A DNA stretch of 64,000 nucleotides from Terebella lapidaria (lineage: Eukaryota; Annelida; Polychaeta; Terebellida; Terebellidae). A model generated the notes under the pieces. That model was not told the DNA's origin. It saw only the letters and a program-made list of their open reading frames with translations, and did not search any database. The DNA lies in contig OX424558.1 in the NCBI GenBank assembly GCA_949152475.1, forward strand, positions 34,420,651 to 34,484,650, written 5' to 3'. Position numbers and translations under genes: made by a program. This document shows, piece by piece, positions 1-12,659 of this stretch (positions are counted from its first letter, which is position 1; each line of letters begins with the position of its first letter).

Positions 1-327
1 AGCCTTGCGTGAAGTGTTGTCATGCGCTCTGCACCAGAAGTGTTCTCATGAGATGCTTCTCTCGTTCCTTCGAAGTTCAAACATTTCAAATATGAAAAAA
101 ATATCAACAAATAACTTAAGTTGGTACTGTGGAATGAATATAACAAACAGAATTCAACACTATAAAGTCAGATCAATTCTTAGTTGCATGATCACACGCA
201 GTACTTGTAGGTAGGCACAAAACCCTGCTTCTGTTGTGACCAAGCATGAATGAACAATGTATAGCATCGATTTAAACTCACTGTTTGTAATTTGATAAAT
301 TTAGCTAATAATAAGTCCCTATATCAA

Positions 328-362
328 TAGATAGATAGATGCTTTATTCCAAATTTAATCGA
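328..362 (-). repeat. tetranucleotide repeat plus TTTATTC tail, LINE 3'-end-like
   Basis: Four-base repeats (ATAG)n run directly into GCTTTATTCCAA. Similar simple repeat plus TTTATTC junctions occur near 1980-2005 (AAGTAAGTAAG then TTTATTCGTCC) and 8675-8695 (AATAATAATA then GACTTTATTCAG). This is the arrangement expected for 3' ends of CR1/L2-type LINEs inserted in minus orientation. No coding part is visible next to them. Confidence 0.35.
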
Positions 363-444
363 GTTTTTGATAAATTGAGTACTCTGTGTGATATATATAC
401 ATACATGATTTAGTACCATAATATTATTTGAGAAATGCTCATAC

Positions 445-579
445 CTTGCAGTTGTTCTTTTTGTGCATGATTTGAGATTGGTGTGAAGAATGACGATGTA
501 GTATTTCCTGAACTTGTCAAGGGTTTTAGAAAGTGCTGCTGCTTCTGTGTTTGATTTGACATCTGCATCTTGCCGGATC
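445..579 (-). CDS. possible internal exon of an unidentified gene
   Basis: On the minus strand a 135-nt block is bounded by a good acceptor (TTTGATTACAG) and a good donor (CAAG then GTATGAG). One frame is open throughout, beginning after one base and ending with two bases of a split codon. It encodes about 44 residues starting IRQDADVKSN and including KTLDKFRKYYIVIL, a charged, helix-like composition that looks like real protein. I do not recognise the family. No neighbouring exon could be joined with confidence: the only candidate acceptor nearer the window edge (around position 75) fails in the required phase. The gene, if real, probably continues outside or has a long intron upstream. Chance splice-like borders remain possible. 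Confidence 0.4.
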
Positions 580-599
580 CTGTAATCAAATAGTCTACT

Positions 600-1327
600 A
601 TCAGAAGCCCATAAGATTGCGTTAGATTGCCAACTTTTTTAATTTTTGAGATAGAACTCTGAAATCAGGTAAAACAATACTGCATGATGTGCAATTAATA
701 CACACAAAATTTCAAGTTGATCCGATTAGGCCTAGACTATTTAGAACAAAACTGTTTCACCGATGGATGAACTTGAGTTTAGATCTAGATGTCTAGTATT
801 CTAGAGTAGAGATCTAGAATAGATGGAGATCTATACTGGGATTTTTCTAACTCGTTTACACTGTTTTTTGCCAATATTTTTGTGATGGTAAATGCTATCG
901 TTCTATAACTTGGCATACTTCACCTAGGAGTCAAACGGCAATTTCCTACCAAATTTCTGACAGCTATCGCGAAAATTGAAAAAGTTGGCAAAATCTGTAA
1001 CCGGTTACACCCTGTAACCGAACCGTAACCGGGTAACCGAGTACTCGTTCAAAGGCCTAGACTCTAGCTAGTAGATCTAGATCTAGATTCTTTACTGTAA
1101 CCTGATAACGCTAACGATTGTTAGGACTCGACTGACCGAGTTGGAGTGACTCTGTGAAACTTTTGAGTGCTGCCCAGCTGGTCACGACGCACGTCACACA
1201 GAAAGTCACGGTGTCGGCCGCAAGTTGCCAACCCTGCAACTTCAGCGACGCGGAGTTGGGAACCGCACTGGCACTGCCACTGGCACTGGCACTTAACTTG
1301 CCTCTCGGACTCGGGCTCGGCCCTAGT
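600..1327. other. non-coding stretch rich in CTAG/AGATCT, with a GTAACC cluster
   Basis: No gene is visible. Between about 770 and 1095 the sequence is dense in TCTAG and AGATCT words, a degenerate TCTAGA-like repeat. At 1000-1042 GTAACC/GTTACC words cluster, including the palindrome GTAACCGGTTAC. At 1263-1292 there is a short imperfect (GGCACT)n run. Confidence 0.5.
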
Positions 1328-1335
1328 TAGGCTTA

Positions 1336-1515
1336 AAGGGCCACTGTACGTTTTTGACCCAGATTCTCTACCGAGCCAATGCTCAGATCAGCCCAGGTCG
1401 GCTCGGCAGAGATCCTAGGCCAAAAACGTCATCTGACGTTTTGTTCTATAAATAGAAGCGTCGGGAGAAAAATCTTGGAAATCCCCTAAAAGCCGAATCC
1501 CATACAGTGGCCCTT
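1336..1515. mobile_element. 180-bp MITE-like element (hAT-like by target-site length)
   Basis: Ends are inverted repeats: AAGGGCCACTGTA at the left and TACAGTGGCCCTT at the right. They are flanked by near-identical 8-bp words, TAGGCTTA at 1328-1335 and TAGGCTAA at 1516-1523, which fits an 8-bp target duplication as made by hAT elements. The left half also folds on itself: CGTTTTTG near 1349 pairs with CAAAAACG near 1421, and TACCGAGCC pairs with GGCTCGGCA. The right half holds a perfect 20-bp CRE-like inverted repeat and a TATAAATAG box. There is no coding capacity. Family assignment rests only on the flanking word length. Confidence 0.6.
1423..1455 (+). promoter_or_regulatory. CRE-like palindrome plus TATA box inside the MITE-like element
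   Basis: AAAACGTCATCTGACGTTTT (1423-1442) carries two TGACG half-sites as an inverted repeat. Four bases later TATAAATAG (1447-1455) matches a TATA box. The spacing resembles a compact CREB/ATF-responsive core promoter, but no downstream transcript is evident. Confidence 0.35.
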
Positions 1516-1529
1516 TAGGCTAACTTGCT

Positions 1530-2400
1530 CACTCACTCAGTCACTGACGGGATTTTTGTCGGAATGTAACTGTATAGAATCACTGCTAGCCTACTGGATT
1601 TAGTAAAGATGCAGAATCCATAGGTTATTTGATAACTGGGTCTGGTTTAAAAGAGATCAGTTCTAGACCAAAACATGTTTTATTGTTTTTTTCTGTCGTC
1701 TGCAAAGTCAGAAACGCAGCGTGGAAAACTTCACTACGCACGCGTACAAAACGTACTTTACCGTATGAGGAACGCTAGAATTAACCTAGCACCTGGGAAG
1801 AGTTCTATTTTCGAGTTACCGGTATGCAAAAATTTAACTCATCGAGCACATGCCATTCACTAGGTCTAAATCAGAACAAGAGAGCCACGTGGCTTGAAAA
1901 GAAGGCCTGATCACAGCCATCCAAAAAAAGGAGACAAGAAAAAGCCTGAGTTCTATGTCTGACCTCGGTATGGGAAAAATAAGTAAGTAAGTAATTTATT
2001 CGTCCAAAAGCAATAGAACAGGAAATAACACAAACCAGAGATATGACAAAATTTTGTAAAACAACACACAACGATTCAAAACCATGCTTACATGTACGGG
2101 GGAAACTTATGGAAAGAAACCTAATACAGTACACAACAACATGCTGTTTGGACTGGTATCACACAATAACCAGAAGTTGTAAACCTAGTTGTGGCCGAAT
2201 TATTATTTTTTTGTGGAAAAAGAAAGAAGTGAAAACTAGGCTTGTGTGATACCTGAATATGATAATGACAAGAGAAAATCCTAAGCAAAAACGAAATACA
2301 AACACCTACCCCCCCCCCCCCCCTCCCCCACTGTGCCCCACCAACGATCACTCTTCAAAAAACTATAAGAATACGGTATAAAGGGGACCGTATACACCTT
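1530..2400. other. no gene seen; poly-C tract near the end
   Basis: Mixed non-coding sequence. It contains a LINE-tail-like AAGTAAGTAAG/TTTATTC junction near 1980-2005 and an uninterrupted C15 run at 2309-2323. Short open frames here have no recognisable protein and no splice context. Confidence 0.5.
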
Positions 2401-2403
2401 AAT

Positions 2404-2640
2404 CTATGGTGTTCCAGAAGGGCCATTGCTCTGTCGCTTTGGCGGGTATAAGTCGATAGTTTGACAAGCCGATAAATTGATACGATAATCCAATAAACCA
2501 ATCATCCGACAAAGCAATTACGGTATCCAATGAAGTGATACGATAATGCGACAGGTCGAGAATGAGATATCTCAATGCAAGCGTGTGACAACCAAATACA
2601 ACGTGCCAACAGGAGGGATGGCTGTTTTGGAATACCATAT
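2404..2640. repeat. possible fold-back (MITE-like) element
   Basis: The left end (TATGGTGTTCCAGAAGGGCC, 2404-2423) matches the reverse complement of the right end (GGCTGTTTTGGAATACCATA, about 2619-2638) with several mismatches. The interior carries loosely repeated CGATA/CCGAC words. No target duplication is obvious. Confidence 0.35.
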
Positions 2641-3560
2641 GGATCAGTGACTTCTTATCAGGCAGAAATCAGCGGTTCACCATGAACCACAGCCTGTCAC
2701 AGCGGGCCAATGTCACTAGTAGCATGCCTCAAGGCAGCGTAGGCATACTAGGCCCAGTCCTGCTTGTCATTTTTATTAATGACCTTCCGCAATCAGAAGT
2801 ACTGTCTTGATATTCGCTGACGACACCAAACTTTTCAACAACGTTTCAGAATCCCTTGACTAAACAAAACTCCAGGAAGATCTGAACAGGTTGATTGAGT
2901 GGTTGGAGAAATGCGCACGGCGCCAGTGGTACTTCAACAGAGGAAAGTGGAAAATGATCCACTTCGGAAAAAGGAATCTCTGTTTCAAGTACACGATTGG
3001 CGACAACATCCTTGAGGAAGCCCCATCCTTGATGGGGAGAAGAGGGAAGAGGAAGACCTGAACCTGCCATGATGCTGATGTCCTGCCACGACTGTACACA
3101 ACTCCCATCTGCCCCACCTTGAGTATGGTAATGTTTTCTGGTCACCAAGAAACAAGACGGACATGGTACTGATAGAAGCTGTCTAATGCCAAGCCACAAA
3201 ACTTGTGCCCGAGTTGAAAGCCCTCTCATACGAGGATCGTCTCCAAGCACTGAGACTCCTCTCACAGGCGTCACCGAGTTACAGAAGGAGACGTGGTGAC
3301 ATGATCCAAACCTACAAGATCATCCACGACATCAACAGGATTGACCCGGCCATCTTCTTCTGCCAGACAAACTCCACCACATCCCCCGTCATTGGCACAG
3401 CCAGAAGATCCAGAAAACCATACCTCGTCTGGAGTCAAGGGATCACATTTTCAGCAGGCTAGCTGTGGACAATTGGAACACTCCCAAAGCAGTAGTTTCC
3501 GCTAAGACGACCAGTAGCTTCAAGTCTGGATTAGACCGCTATTAGATCGATGTCACGAAC
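2640..3560 (+). mobile_element. decayed non-LTR retrotransposon (CR1/L2-like LINE), 3' part
   Basis: Plus-strand fragments encode reverse transcriptase motifs: WISDFLSGRNQRF, then SSMPQGSVGILGPVLLVIF with INDLP, and the catalytic FADDTKLF (about 2815-2840). Downstream come LIEWLEKCARRQWYFNRGK and the C-terminal block LVPELKALSYEDRL, RRRRGDMIQTYKI and FSAG, typical of the CR1/L2/Rex group after the thumb region. The copy is 5'-truncated. It has a stop and frame change between INDLP and FADD, a stop after FADD, and a deletion of several tens of codons between the FNRGK block and the block ending TLEYGN. It is long dead. Confidence 0.85.
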
Positions 3561-3739
3561 AATATAGGCTACCATAGAATTATGCCACCTATCAAAACCG
3601 GAACACAGCATGCACAGCCTAAACAACAAAAATCCTTAGATCTGGTTTCAAGGCATCAAGGTATAAATTCAGTAAATATAACTAGACGTCAAGGCATAAA
3701 AGCCGTGGAGGCATTTCGGGTGAAGTATGAAAAATGCAA

Positions 3740-4270
3740 ACTGAGCAAAAAGTTCAGGTCAAAGGTCAAAGTTCATATGGTAATACCCCTGATGTGTGTT
3801 TATCTGGGGTGACTAGTTCGCAAATTACTGGTATGTCCGTTTTGCCCTATATACGACACAACAATTCTGAGATAGCGATAAAAACAAAAATTGCCAATGA
3901 AGCAAAACATTTTCAGGTCAATGTCAAAGTTCATGCCTGATACCCTAATGGAATGTTTTGTATAGGGCGACGATTCCCCCCCCCCCCCCCCCAAAAAAAT
4001 GTCCATTTTGATATACAATGCACCGATTCCAAGATATCGATGCAAATGAAATATATGCCGAAATATATGCAAAAAAAAATTCAGGTCAAGGTTAAAGTTC
4101 TTCCCCGGTACCCCTAAGGTGAGTTTAATAAATAGGGCAACCAGTCCGAAAATAACGTCAGTTTTGCTTTACGACGTATCGTTTACATGATATCGGGGGA
4201 AACTAGAAAAATGCCGACTCAGCAAAAAAAAACTTTAGGTCAAGGGCAAAACGCACAAACTCATGAAACG
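3740..4270 (+). repeat. diverged ~160-bp tandem repeat, 3-4 copies
   Basis: A conserved core, TTCAGGTCAA(A)GGTCAAAGTTC, recurs near 3753, 3913, 4080 and 4233 in progressively altered form, spaced about 150-170 bp. Each is followed by similar text (ATACCCCTRATG, TAGGGCRAC). One copy carries a C17 run at 3976-3992. The first core contains AGGTCA-A-AGGTCA-A-AGTTCA, a nuclear-receptor-like direct repeat. No coding function is supported. Confidence 0.6.
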
Positions 4271-5800
4271 GAATGAATATATGAATTACCAACAATGATA
4301 TTTCAGAAATGTTTTGCGATTTATCGATATTCAAGCAACCAGTCACAGTTATGCTGAATAATTTGTACATGAAATATGTAAGAAACTATCGAAAACTCAG
4401 AATCGATTAGCATATAAATAAGGTAGGCATTATAATTATGTGTATGTTTGGTATTGGGTATTGGTGGTTAATAACATTGAAGCCATGGGATTGAAGCGAT
4501 CGATGTACCTCACAACTGACCCTGGAGATGTGGGAATGAAGCCTCGTAGATGGATTTCGTTTTCATTATGTTTAACAGTTGAAAATAAGGTTTTCTTGTG
4601 GAATGGGTTATCGAAATTCAACATTATGAGATCCACTGCATTCTATTGTGCTGGTGTCACATATTCCTGGCTATACACAACTCACAAGTTCTTTCCGATT
4701 ACGTTAACGTTGTGACAATTACCGAACGTGTAATCAACTTAACTGGCCACTTACTATACATGTATCTCTAGATGAAGAATTTTCATTACAATATATATAT
4801 CATGTGAAATATAACTCTACTGAGACAAGAGGTGTCAAAGACTGACATGTTGAATTAGGATTGGCCTCCATGGTATGGTTGACTATAACTTCGACGATTA
4901 TATATAATTATCCCGACACCCATTTTCAAATAATATTATTATGAAAAACATTATGGGTACTAGACTACTAGTCCTTTTTCACAACTTTCTCCAAGTCTCG
5001 ATTGAATGAGACATAACAGAATTATTCTATAGTCAGATATTTCAACATGCCATCGGTTGTCCCAAATGTTAATAGCATGATTATTCAATTATACAAGTTT
5101 CCTACGTACTTTCATTATTTGGTGTCGGCCGGCCGGTAACTCAATCGGCTTGCACTGAAAACTTGAAGACTCATTCACGCAAATAATCGGCCTATGCAAA
5201 TTTTATATAATTTGTTGTTTCTGTTTTCGGGAGGTTATGGACTTAATCCATTGTGTTCACTTGGTGATCTAAGGCATGTGATTAATCAAACTCTCATAAA
5301 TGCATGATTGATCGCGTACATGTGGTGTAAATGCTACAACATTGAATTATTATTCAACACCACTATAGAAATGAAGAAACAACAGCGGCGATTAATAACG
5401 GTGATTATAGTATTATTTATCCATCAAACAAATGACATTTGGAACAGATTTTTGCGTTTTGGATATGTCAGTATGAAATCCAAATTACTCGAATGTTATT
5501 CATTATATGAGAATAAGTAATCGTTTCTTTCCTTATTCTTTCATGCCATACATGAATTATATAATACTCGGATTCCCAATTTCAAGGCCCCGGTCTCAGT
5601 TATCATGATTGATATTGCATTACGTTAGGTCTACTGTTTCTTCTGGTTGTGATAAATCTGCCCATCAGCAATCAGTCATGTTCTTATGTTATTCAAAGTA
5701 AAAAATATTACAAAGCATATATTATAACTAGATCAGAAAACTGGTGCGTCATTGAAAAACTCTATGGTCCAAAGTCGCACAATTGCGGTAACTGTACTGA
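4271..5800. other. intergenic, no gene seen
   Basis: AT-rich non-coding DNA upstream of the cathepsin gene. Short open frames at 4440-4715 and 5308-5520 have no family resemblance and no splice-site support. Confidence 0.5.
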
Positions 5801-5807
5801 GAAAATA

Positions 5808-5854
5808 GTCACGTGATTATGTCATGTGACCCCCACCCACAAAAGTCACATGAT
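5808..5854 (+). promoter_or_regulatory. three CLEAR/E-box-like motifs upstream of cathepsin L
   Basis: GTCACGTGAT (5808-5817), GTCATGTGAC (5821-5830) and GTCACATGAT (5845-5854) each match the GTCACGTGAC CLEAR consensus of TFEB/MiT factors at 8 or 9 of 10 bases. They lie 50-100 bp upstream of the inferred 5' untranslated exon of a lysosomal protease gene, the typical place for such sites. TFEB control is an inference. Confidence 0.55.
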
Positions 5855-5889
5855 TGGTCTCATGATTCACAGTTTGCTTGAGTTTTGTT

Positions 5890-5956
5890 CATTCTTTGTG
5901 CAGTAACCAAGCCATCAACATCGACAACGGAAAGCAGTGCTCTTCAGATACAAAAG
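5890..5956 (+). other. cathepsin L 5' untranslated exon (start approximate)
   Basis: The block ends at CAAAAG followed by GCAAGTATC, an excellent GC-AG class donor. The next acceptor is TTCTCGCAG at 6576, just before the start codon, so a 620-bp intron lies in the 5' UTR. The transcription start is not fixed by the sequence. The exon has no long open frame. Confidence 0.5.
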
Positions 5957-6607
5957 GCAAGTATCTATAACTTATTTTGAGATATTTTGAGTTATATCGC
6001 AAGCAGGGACTGCGCGTTCACACGGTTTGTTTCACTTTTGTTTTTTTTCCCGTTTCTCAAAATCACGACTGGCTGTCACTGTCAGTCACGTAGTTTCGGT
6101 TCACTTCACTTTTTGTCTTGAGATTCAGATGTAATGAGTCATACGCGTCTAGAGTCGCAGTTCAGCCATGAATTTCACTTCATTATTTTCCTGAACCGAA
6201 TATGTACCAAAGTAACACATAAACGATAAAACAGTCGTACTCCTGCAAATCAGAAGGTTGTTTCACATAGACAGACTGACGAGTCTATACTATTTAGTTT
6301 ATTGAAGAATACCAACGACAACTACATACTATTATATACTACATTTCAAAGTGGACATAGAGTCTAGAGATCTACCCAGGTTTATTCAGTATTCTAGGTT
6401 GAAAATAGAATATGTGCGGTGGCATGTCAAGTTTTGCATTTAATGTAGACAGTGGAAGACCTAGACTGTATTCTGAAATTGAGTTTCCCTCAATCACAAA
6501 CTTTTGTGATCTCTTCATTCAGATGTAATGGAAGTATTGTCTGACAAGTTCGTTAATGGACATTTTGTTCTCGCAGGTGTACAAGCTTGAAGACTCGATA
6601 TTTCACC

Positions 6608-8942
<2,335 letters not shown>

Positions 8943-10130
8943 ACTGTGGTAAGTTGAAATTGACAGTCTGCTCAAAAAGTAATATATATAGTGTAAAAAG
9001 GAAACGATACATTGTGTTTTATCTCGAAAGGAAACATTTTTTTTCACCTCGAAAGGAATACAGTTCCATTGTATTCTCAGTTGTGTATATAGAGTTGAAA
9101 TATTACTATTGCTCTTCATCACAATGCTCCCCAAAAAACCCAGCTACCATGACACATATCTTATAATATTCTATTCCTAAAATCCAGATGCTCAAAATAC
9201 CTTGAAGAGAGAAACTTGAGTCACTGGCTGACCTACTGATGTCGACGGCTTTGTCTGCAAACTCATCTACAAAAAACACACGATATAACTGATTTTGGAC
9301 GTTCACTTTGTATTAGGTGTGGGAAGGTTTGCAAACATATACTTAGCATTTGTGTTTATTCTTGTGCGTAAATATATCTCGTCACAAATCATGGTTCCAA
9401 ACCACTTGTAATTCCTGTCTCGTTCCACACATGAAAAAAAAAATTGAGCACTCAGGTTTTTTCCCCGCATTTACTGCTGTGCAAAAGTGATTGAATGATT
9501 TCTTCATGACTGGAGTCTTAAATAGAACCTGAATACTGTACATTTACAATCACCTGTATATTATAGATATATTTGTCTGGTTTGCGTGATGTGACCTGCT
9601 ATCTTTGATGTTATCCTGTGTAAATTTATATCGTGGTAGTGTATGTATTATTTGCTGAACACATTTCTGTACGAAAGTCTGTGTATTTAAATGTAGCCAT
9701 TTTATCTTGATGTATGTAAATAGTGTTCAGTATTTGCGAGGTGTTTGACTATATTCTTTTCTCTGTTGTTATCCCTGAGCTTTCTTGAAAGGTTTTGTTT
9801 CACTCACTGTTATAGTTGGCTGTTTTTCACTTGCAATTAAATGGTACTTCGTTTTGAGTTCAATTCCCCTTGCTTTTTTGGAATAGTTTTTGATTATCAA
9901 AGCTTAATGTGTATGCTTCTAAACACCCTTCATTGAAAGCATGTGTGATGGTTTGTATATTTGTAATTTTCTGTAATCAAATACGGTTTTGCCACAAAAT
10001 TTACCATTGATTCATTATGATGATTTTAGATGTGTAATTTACAAAAAATATACTAAAAAAAAAGATCTAGTTAAAGAAGCGATAATCTTTAACAGTTATA
10101 AATATGAATAAAGCTATATTTTCACAAATA
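8943..10130 (+). other. cathepsin L 3' UTR with poly(A) signal at 10107-10112
   Basis: T-rich non-coding sequence without genes follows the stop. AATAAA at 10107-10112 is followed by T/GT-rich DNA, a plausible polyadenylation site. The GTAAGT (8949) to CAG (9187) pair suggests removal of 239 bp in the UTR. Confidence 0.55.
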
Positions 10131-10930
10131 GTTGTTTATTCTCATAATTAACAATATGTGATTTATCACATGAAATTATTAGGTCATGTTTGGTGCTCAA
10201 CATGCATGCACTTTTGAACTATACCTGTACAATTTCTGATTGTGAAGATAGCAGAAATTGAGGTGATGGGGAGTCATCTGAGGTCAAGTATAGATGTCGT
10301 TTAAGTTTACTACCTGACGTGGACTGTAGGACAATGTTGTATGAATTTGCATGACTGGAATCTTCTCTTCCAAAGACGTATTCATAAAATGAAAGGGCAC
10401 GCCCGTATACACTTAGCGGATATTCTTCACTGTTTAAACTTGTTTTTCATACTTTTGCATAACGAATAGGACCAGAAAACTAGAAAAATGAACCTAACCT
10501 GTAACGACCTTTGGAAAATCCATTCACAGCAATCTGTGTAAATTGAGCTAGTTAATTGGCTATAAACATCTTTTTATCTATATGTATGCTATAACTTATT
10601 TGTTCAACTAAAGTGATTTCTCAAGGCCATATAATCGGGGGGGGGGGGGGGGGGTCAATTTCTTGAAGTCGATGTTTACATGAGAAAATACACTGTAAAT
10701 TTGACTGTTTCAAAGCTAAGACACCAAACTTTTTATTCAAACAGCATATGAAACACTGTATAATCTCTTCACCAGTCTCCTTATACCATTGCTTACAGGT
10801 GATAAAATACAGTACCTATATGAAATAGTCACTGTAGAATGAAATACAGTAATTACATAAAGTACAATCACTAGTTTTTTTATTCATTTGACGTATAGTA
10901 AGCACTAAACGATGAGTCCCAGAGCTGTAT
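10131..10930. other. intergenic, no gene seen; G18 run
   Basis: AT-rich sequence between the cathepsin 3' end and the minisatellite. An uninterrupted run of 18 G lies at 10637-10654. Confidence 0.5.
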
Positions 10931-11840
10931 TGCTCCAAAACACATAATTCACCATCAACTCATTACTGGTTCAAGATGACATGTAAAATCAAGGCCACTA
11001 GTTCAAGACATGGAATTCGCTATCAAATCATTACTGGTTCAATATATGGCATATCAATTAAAGCCCTGGGACATGGAGTGAGCTACGAAGTTTTTATCGA
11101 ACCATGACAGGTTCATGCCATGAAATTCACTGTCAACTCATTACTAGTACAAAAAAAATGAAATACACTATCAACTCATTACGGTTTCAGGGCATGAAAT
11201 ATATTATCAACTCACTACTGGTTCAGGACATGAAATACATTATCAACTCACTATTGGTTTAGGACGAGAAATACATTATCGAATCACTACTGGTTCAGGA
11301 CGAGAAATAAATTATCAACTCACTACTGGTTCAGGACGTGAAATACAATATCAATTCACTACTGGTTCAGGACTTGAAGTAAATTATCAACTCACTACTG
11401 GTTCAGGACTTGAAATACAATATCAATTCACTACTGGTCCAGTACGTGAAATACATTATCAATTCACCACTGATTCAGGACGTGAAATACATTATCAATT
11501 CACTACTGGTTCAGGACTTGAAGTAAATTATCAACTCACTACTGGTTCAGGACGTGAAATACATTATCAAATCACTACTGGTTCAGGACTTGAAGCAAAT
11601 TATCAACTCACTACTGGTTCAGGACTTGAAATACAATATCAATTCACTACTGGTTCAGGACGTGAAATACATTATCAATTCACTACTGGTTCAGGACGTG
11701 AAATACATTATCAACTCACTACTGGTTCAGGACTTGAAATACACTGTCAACTCACTACTGGTTCAGGACTTGAAATACATTATCAACTCACTACTGGTTC
11801 AGGACGTGAAATACTTCATCAACTCACTACTGGTTCAGGA

Positions 11841-12272
11841 CTTGAAGTAAATTATCAACTCTCTACTGGTTCAGGACGTGAAATACATCATGAACTCACT
11901 ACTGGTTCAGGACGTGAAATACTTCATCAACTCACTACTGCTTCAGGACTTGAAGTAAATTATCAACTCTCTACTGGTTCAGGACGTGAAATACATCATG
12001 AACTCACTACTGGTTCAGGACGTGAAATACTTCATCAACTCACTACTGGTTCAGGACTTGAAGTAAATTATCAACTCTCTACTGGTTCAGGACGTGAAAT
12101 ACATCATGAACTCACTACTGGTTCAGGACGTGAAATACTTCATCAACTCACTACTGGTTCAGGACTTGAAGTAAATTATCAACTCTCTACTGGTTCAGGA
12201 CGTGAAATACATCATGAACTCACTACTGGTTCAGGACGTGAAATACTTCATCAACTCACTACTGGTTCAGGA
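11841..12272 (+). repeat. 108-bp higher-order repeat within the minisatellite (four copies)
   Basis: Three distinct 36-bp variants (AAGTAAATTATC, AAATACATCATG and AAATACTTCATC types) alternate in fixed order. CTTGAAGTAA recurs at 11841, 11949, 12057, 12165 and 12273, exactly 108 bp apart. The trimer was amplified as a block. Confidence 0.9.
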
Positions 12273-12659
12273 CTTGAAGTAAATTATCAACTCACTACTG
12301 CTTCGGGATGTGAAATACATTATCAACTCACTACTGGTTCAGGACTTGAAGTAAATTATCAACTCACTACTGGTTCAGGACTTGAAGTAAATTATCAACT
12401 CACTACTGGTTCAGGACTTGAAGTAAATTATCAACTCACTACTGGTTCAGGACTTGAAGTAAATTATCAACTCACAACTGGTTCAGGGCGTGAAATACAT
12501 TATCAACTCACTACCTGTTCAGGGCGTGAAATACATTATCAACTCACTACCTGTTCAGGACTTGAAGTAAATTATCAACTCACTACTGGTTCAGCACGTG
12601 AAATACATTATGAGCACAATACTGGTTCAGGACATAAAATACACTATCAACTAACTACT

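Noticed and set aside
1-100. next exon of the orphan minus-strand gene near the window start
   Set aside because: The best acceptor (CTTCGAAG, about position 75) gives an early stop in the phase required by the 445-579 exon.
11554-11850. 98-residue open frame in the minisatellite as a gene
   Set aside because: The frame is open because the 36-bp unit contains no stop in it; it begins and ends inside the array without splice or start context.
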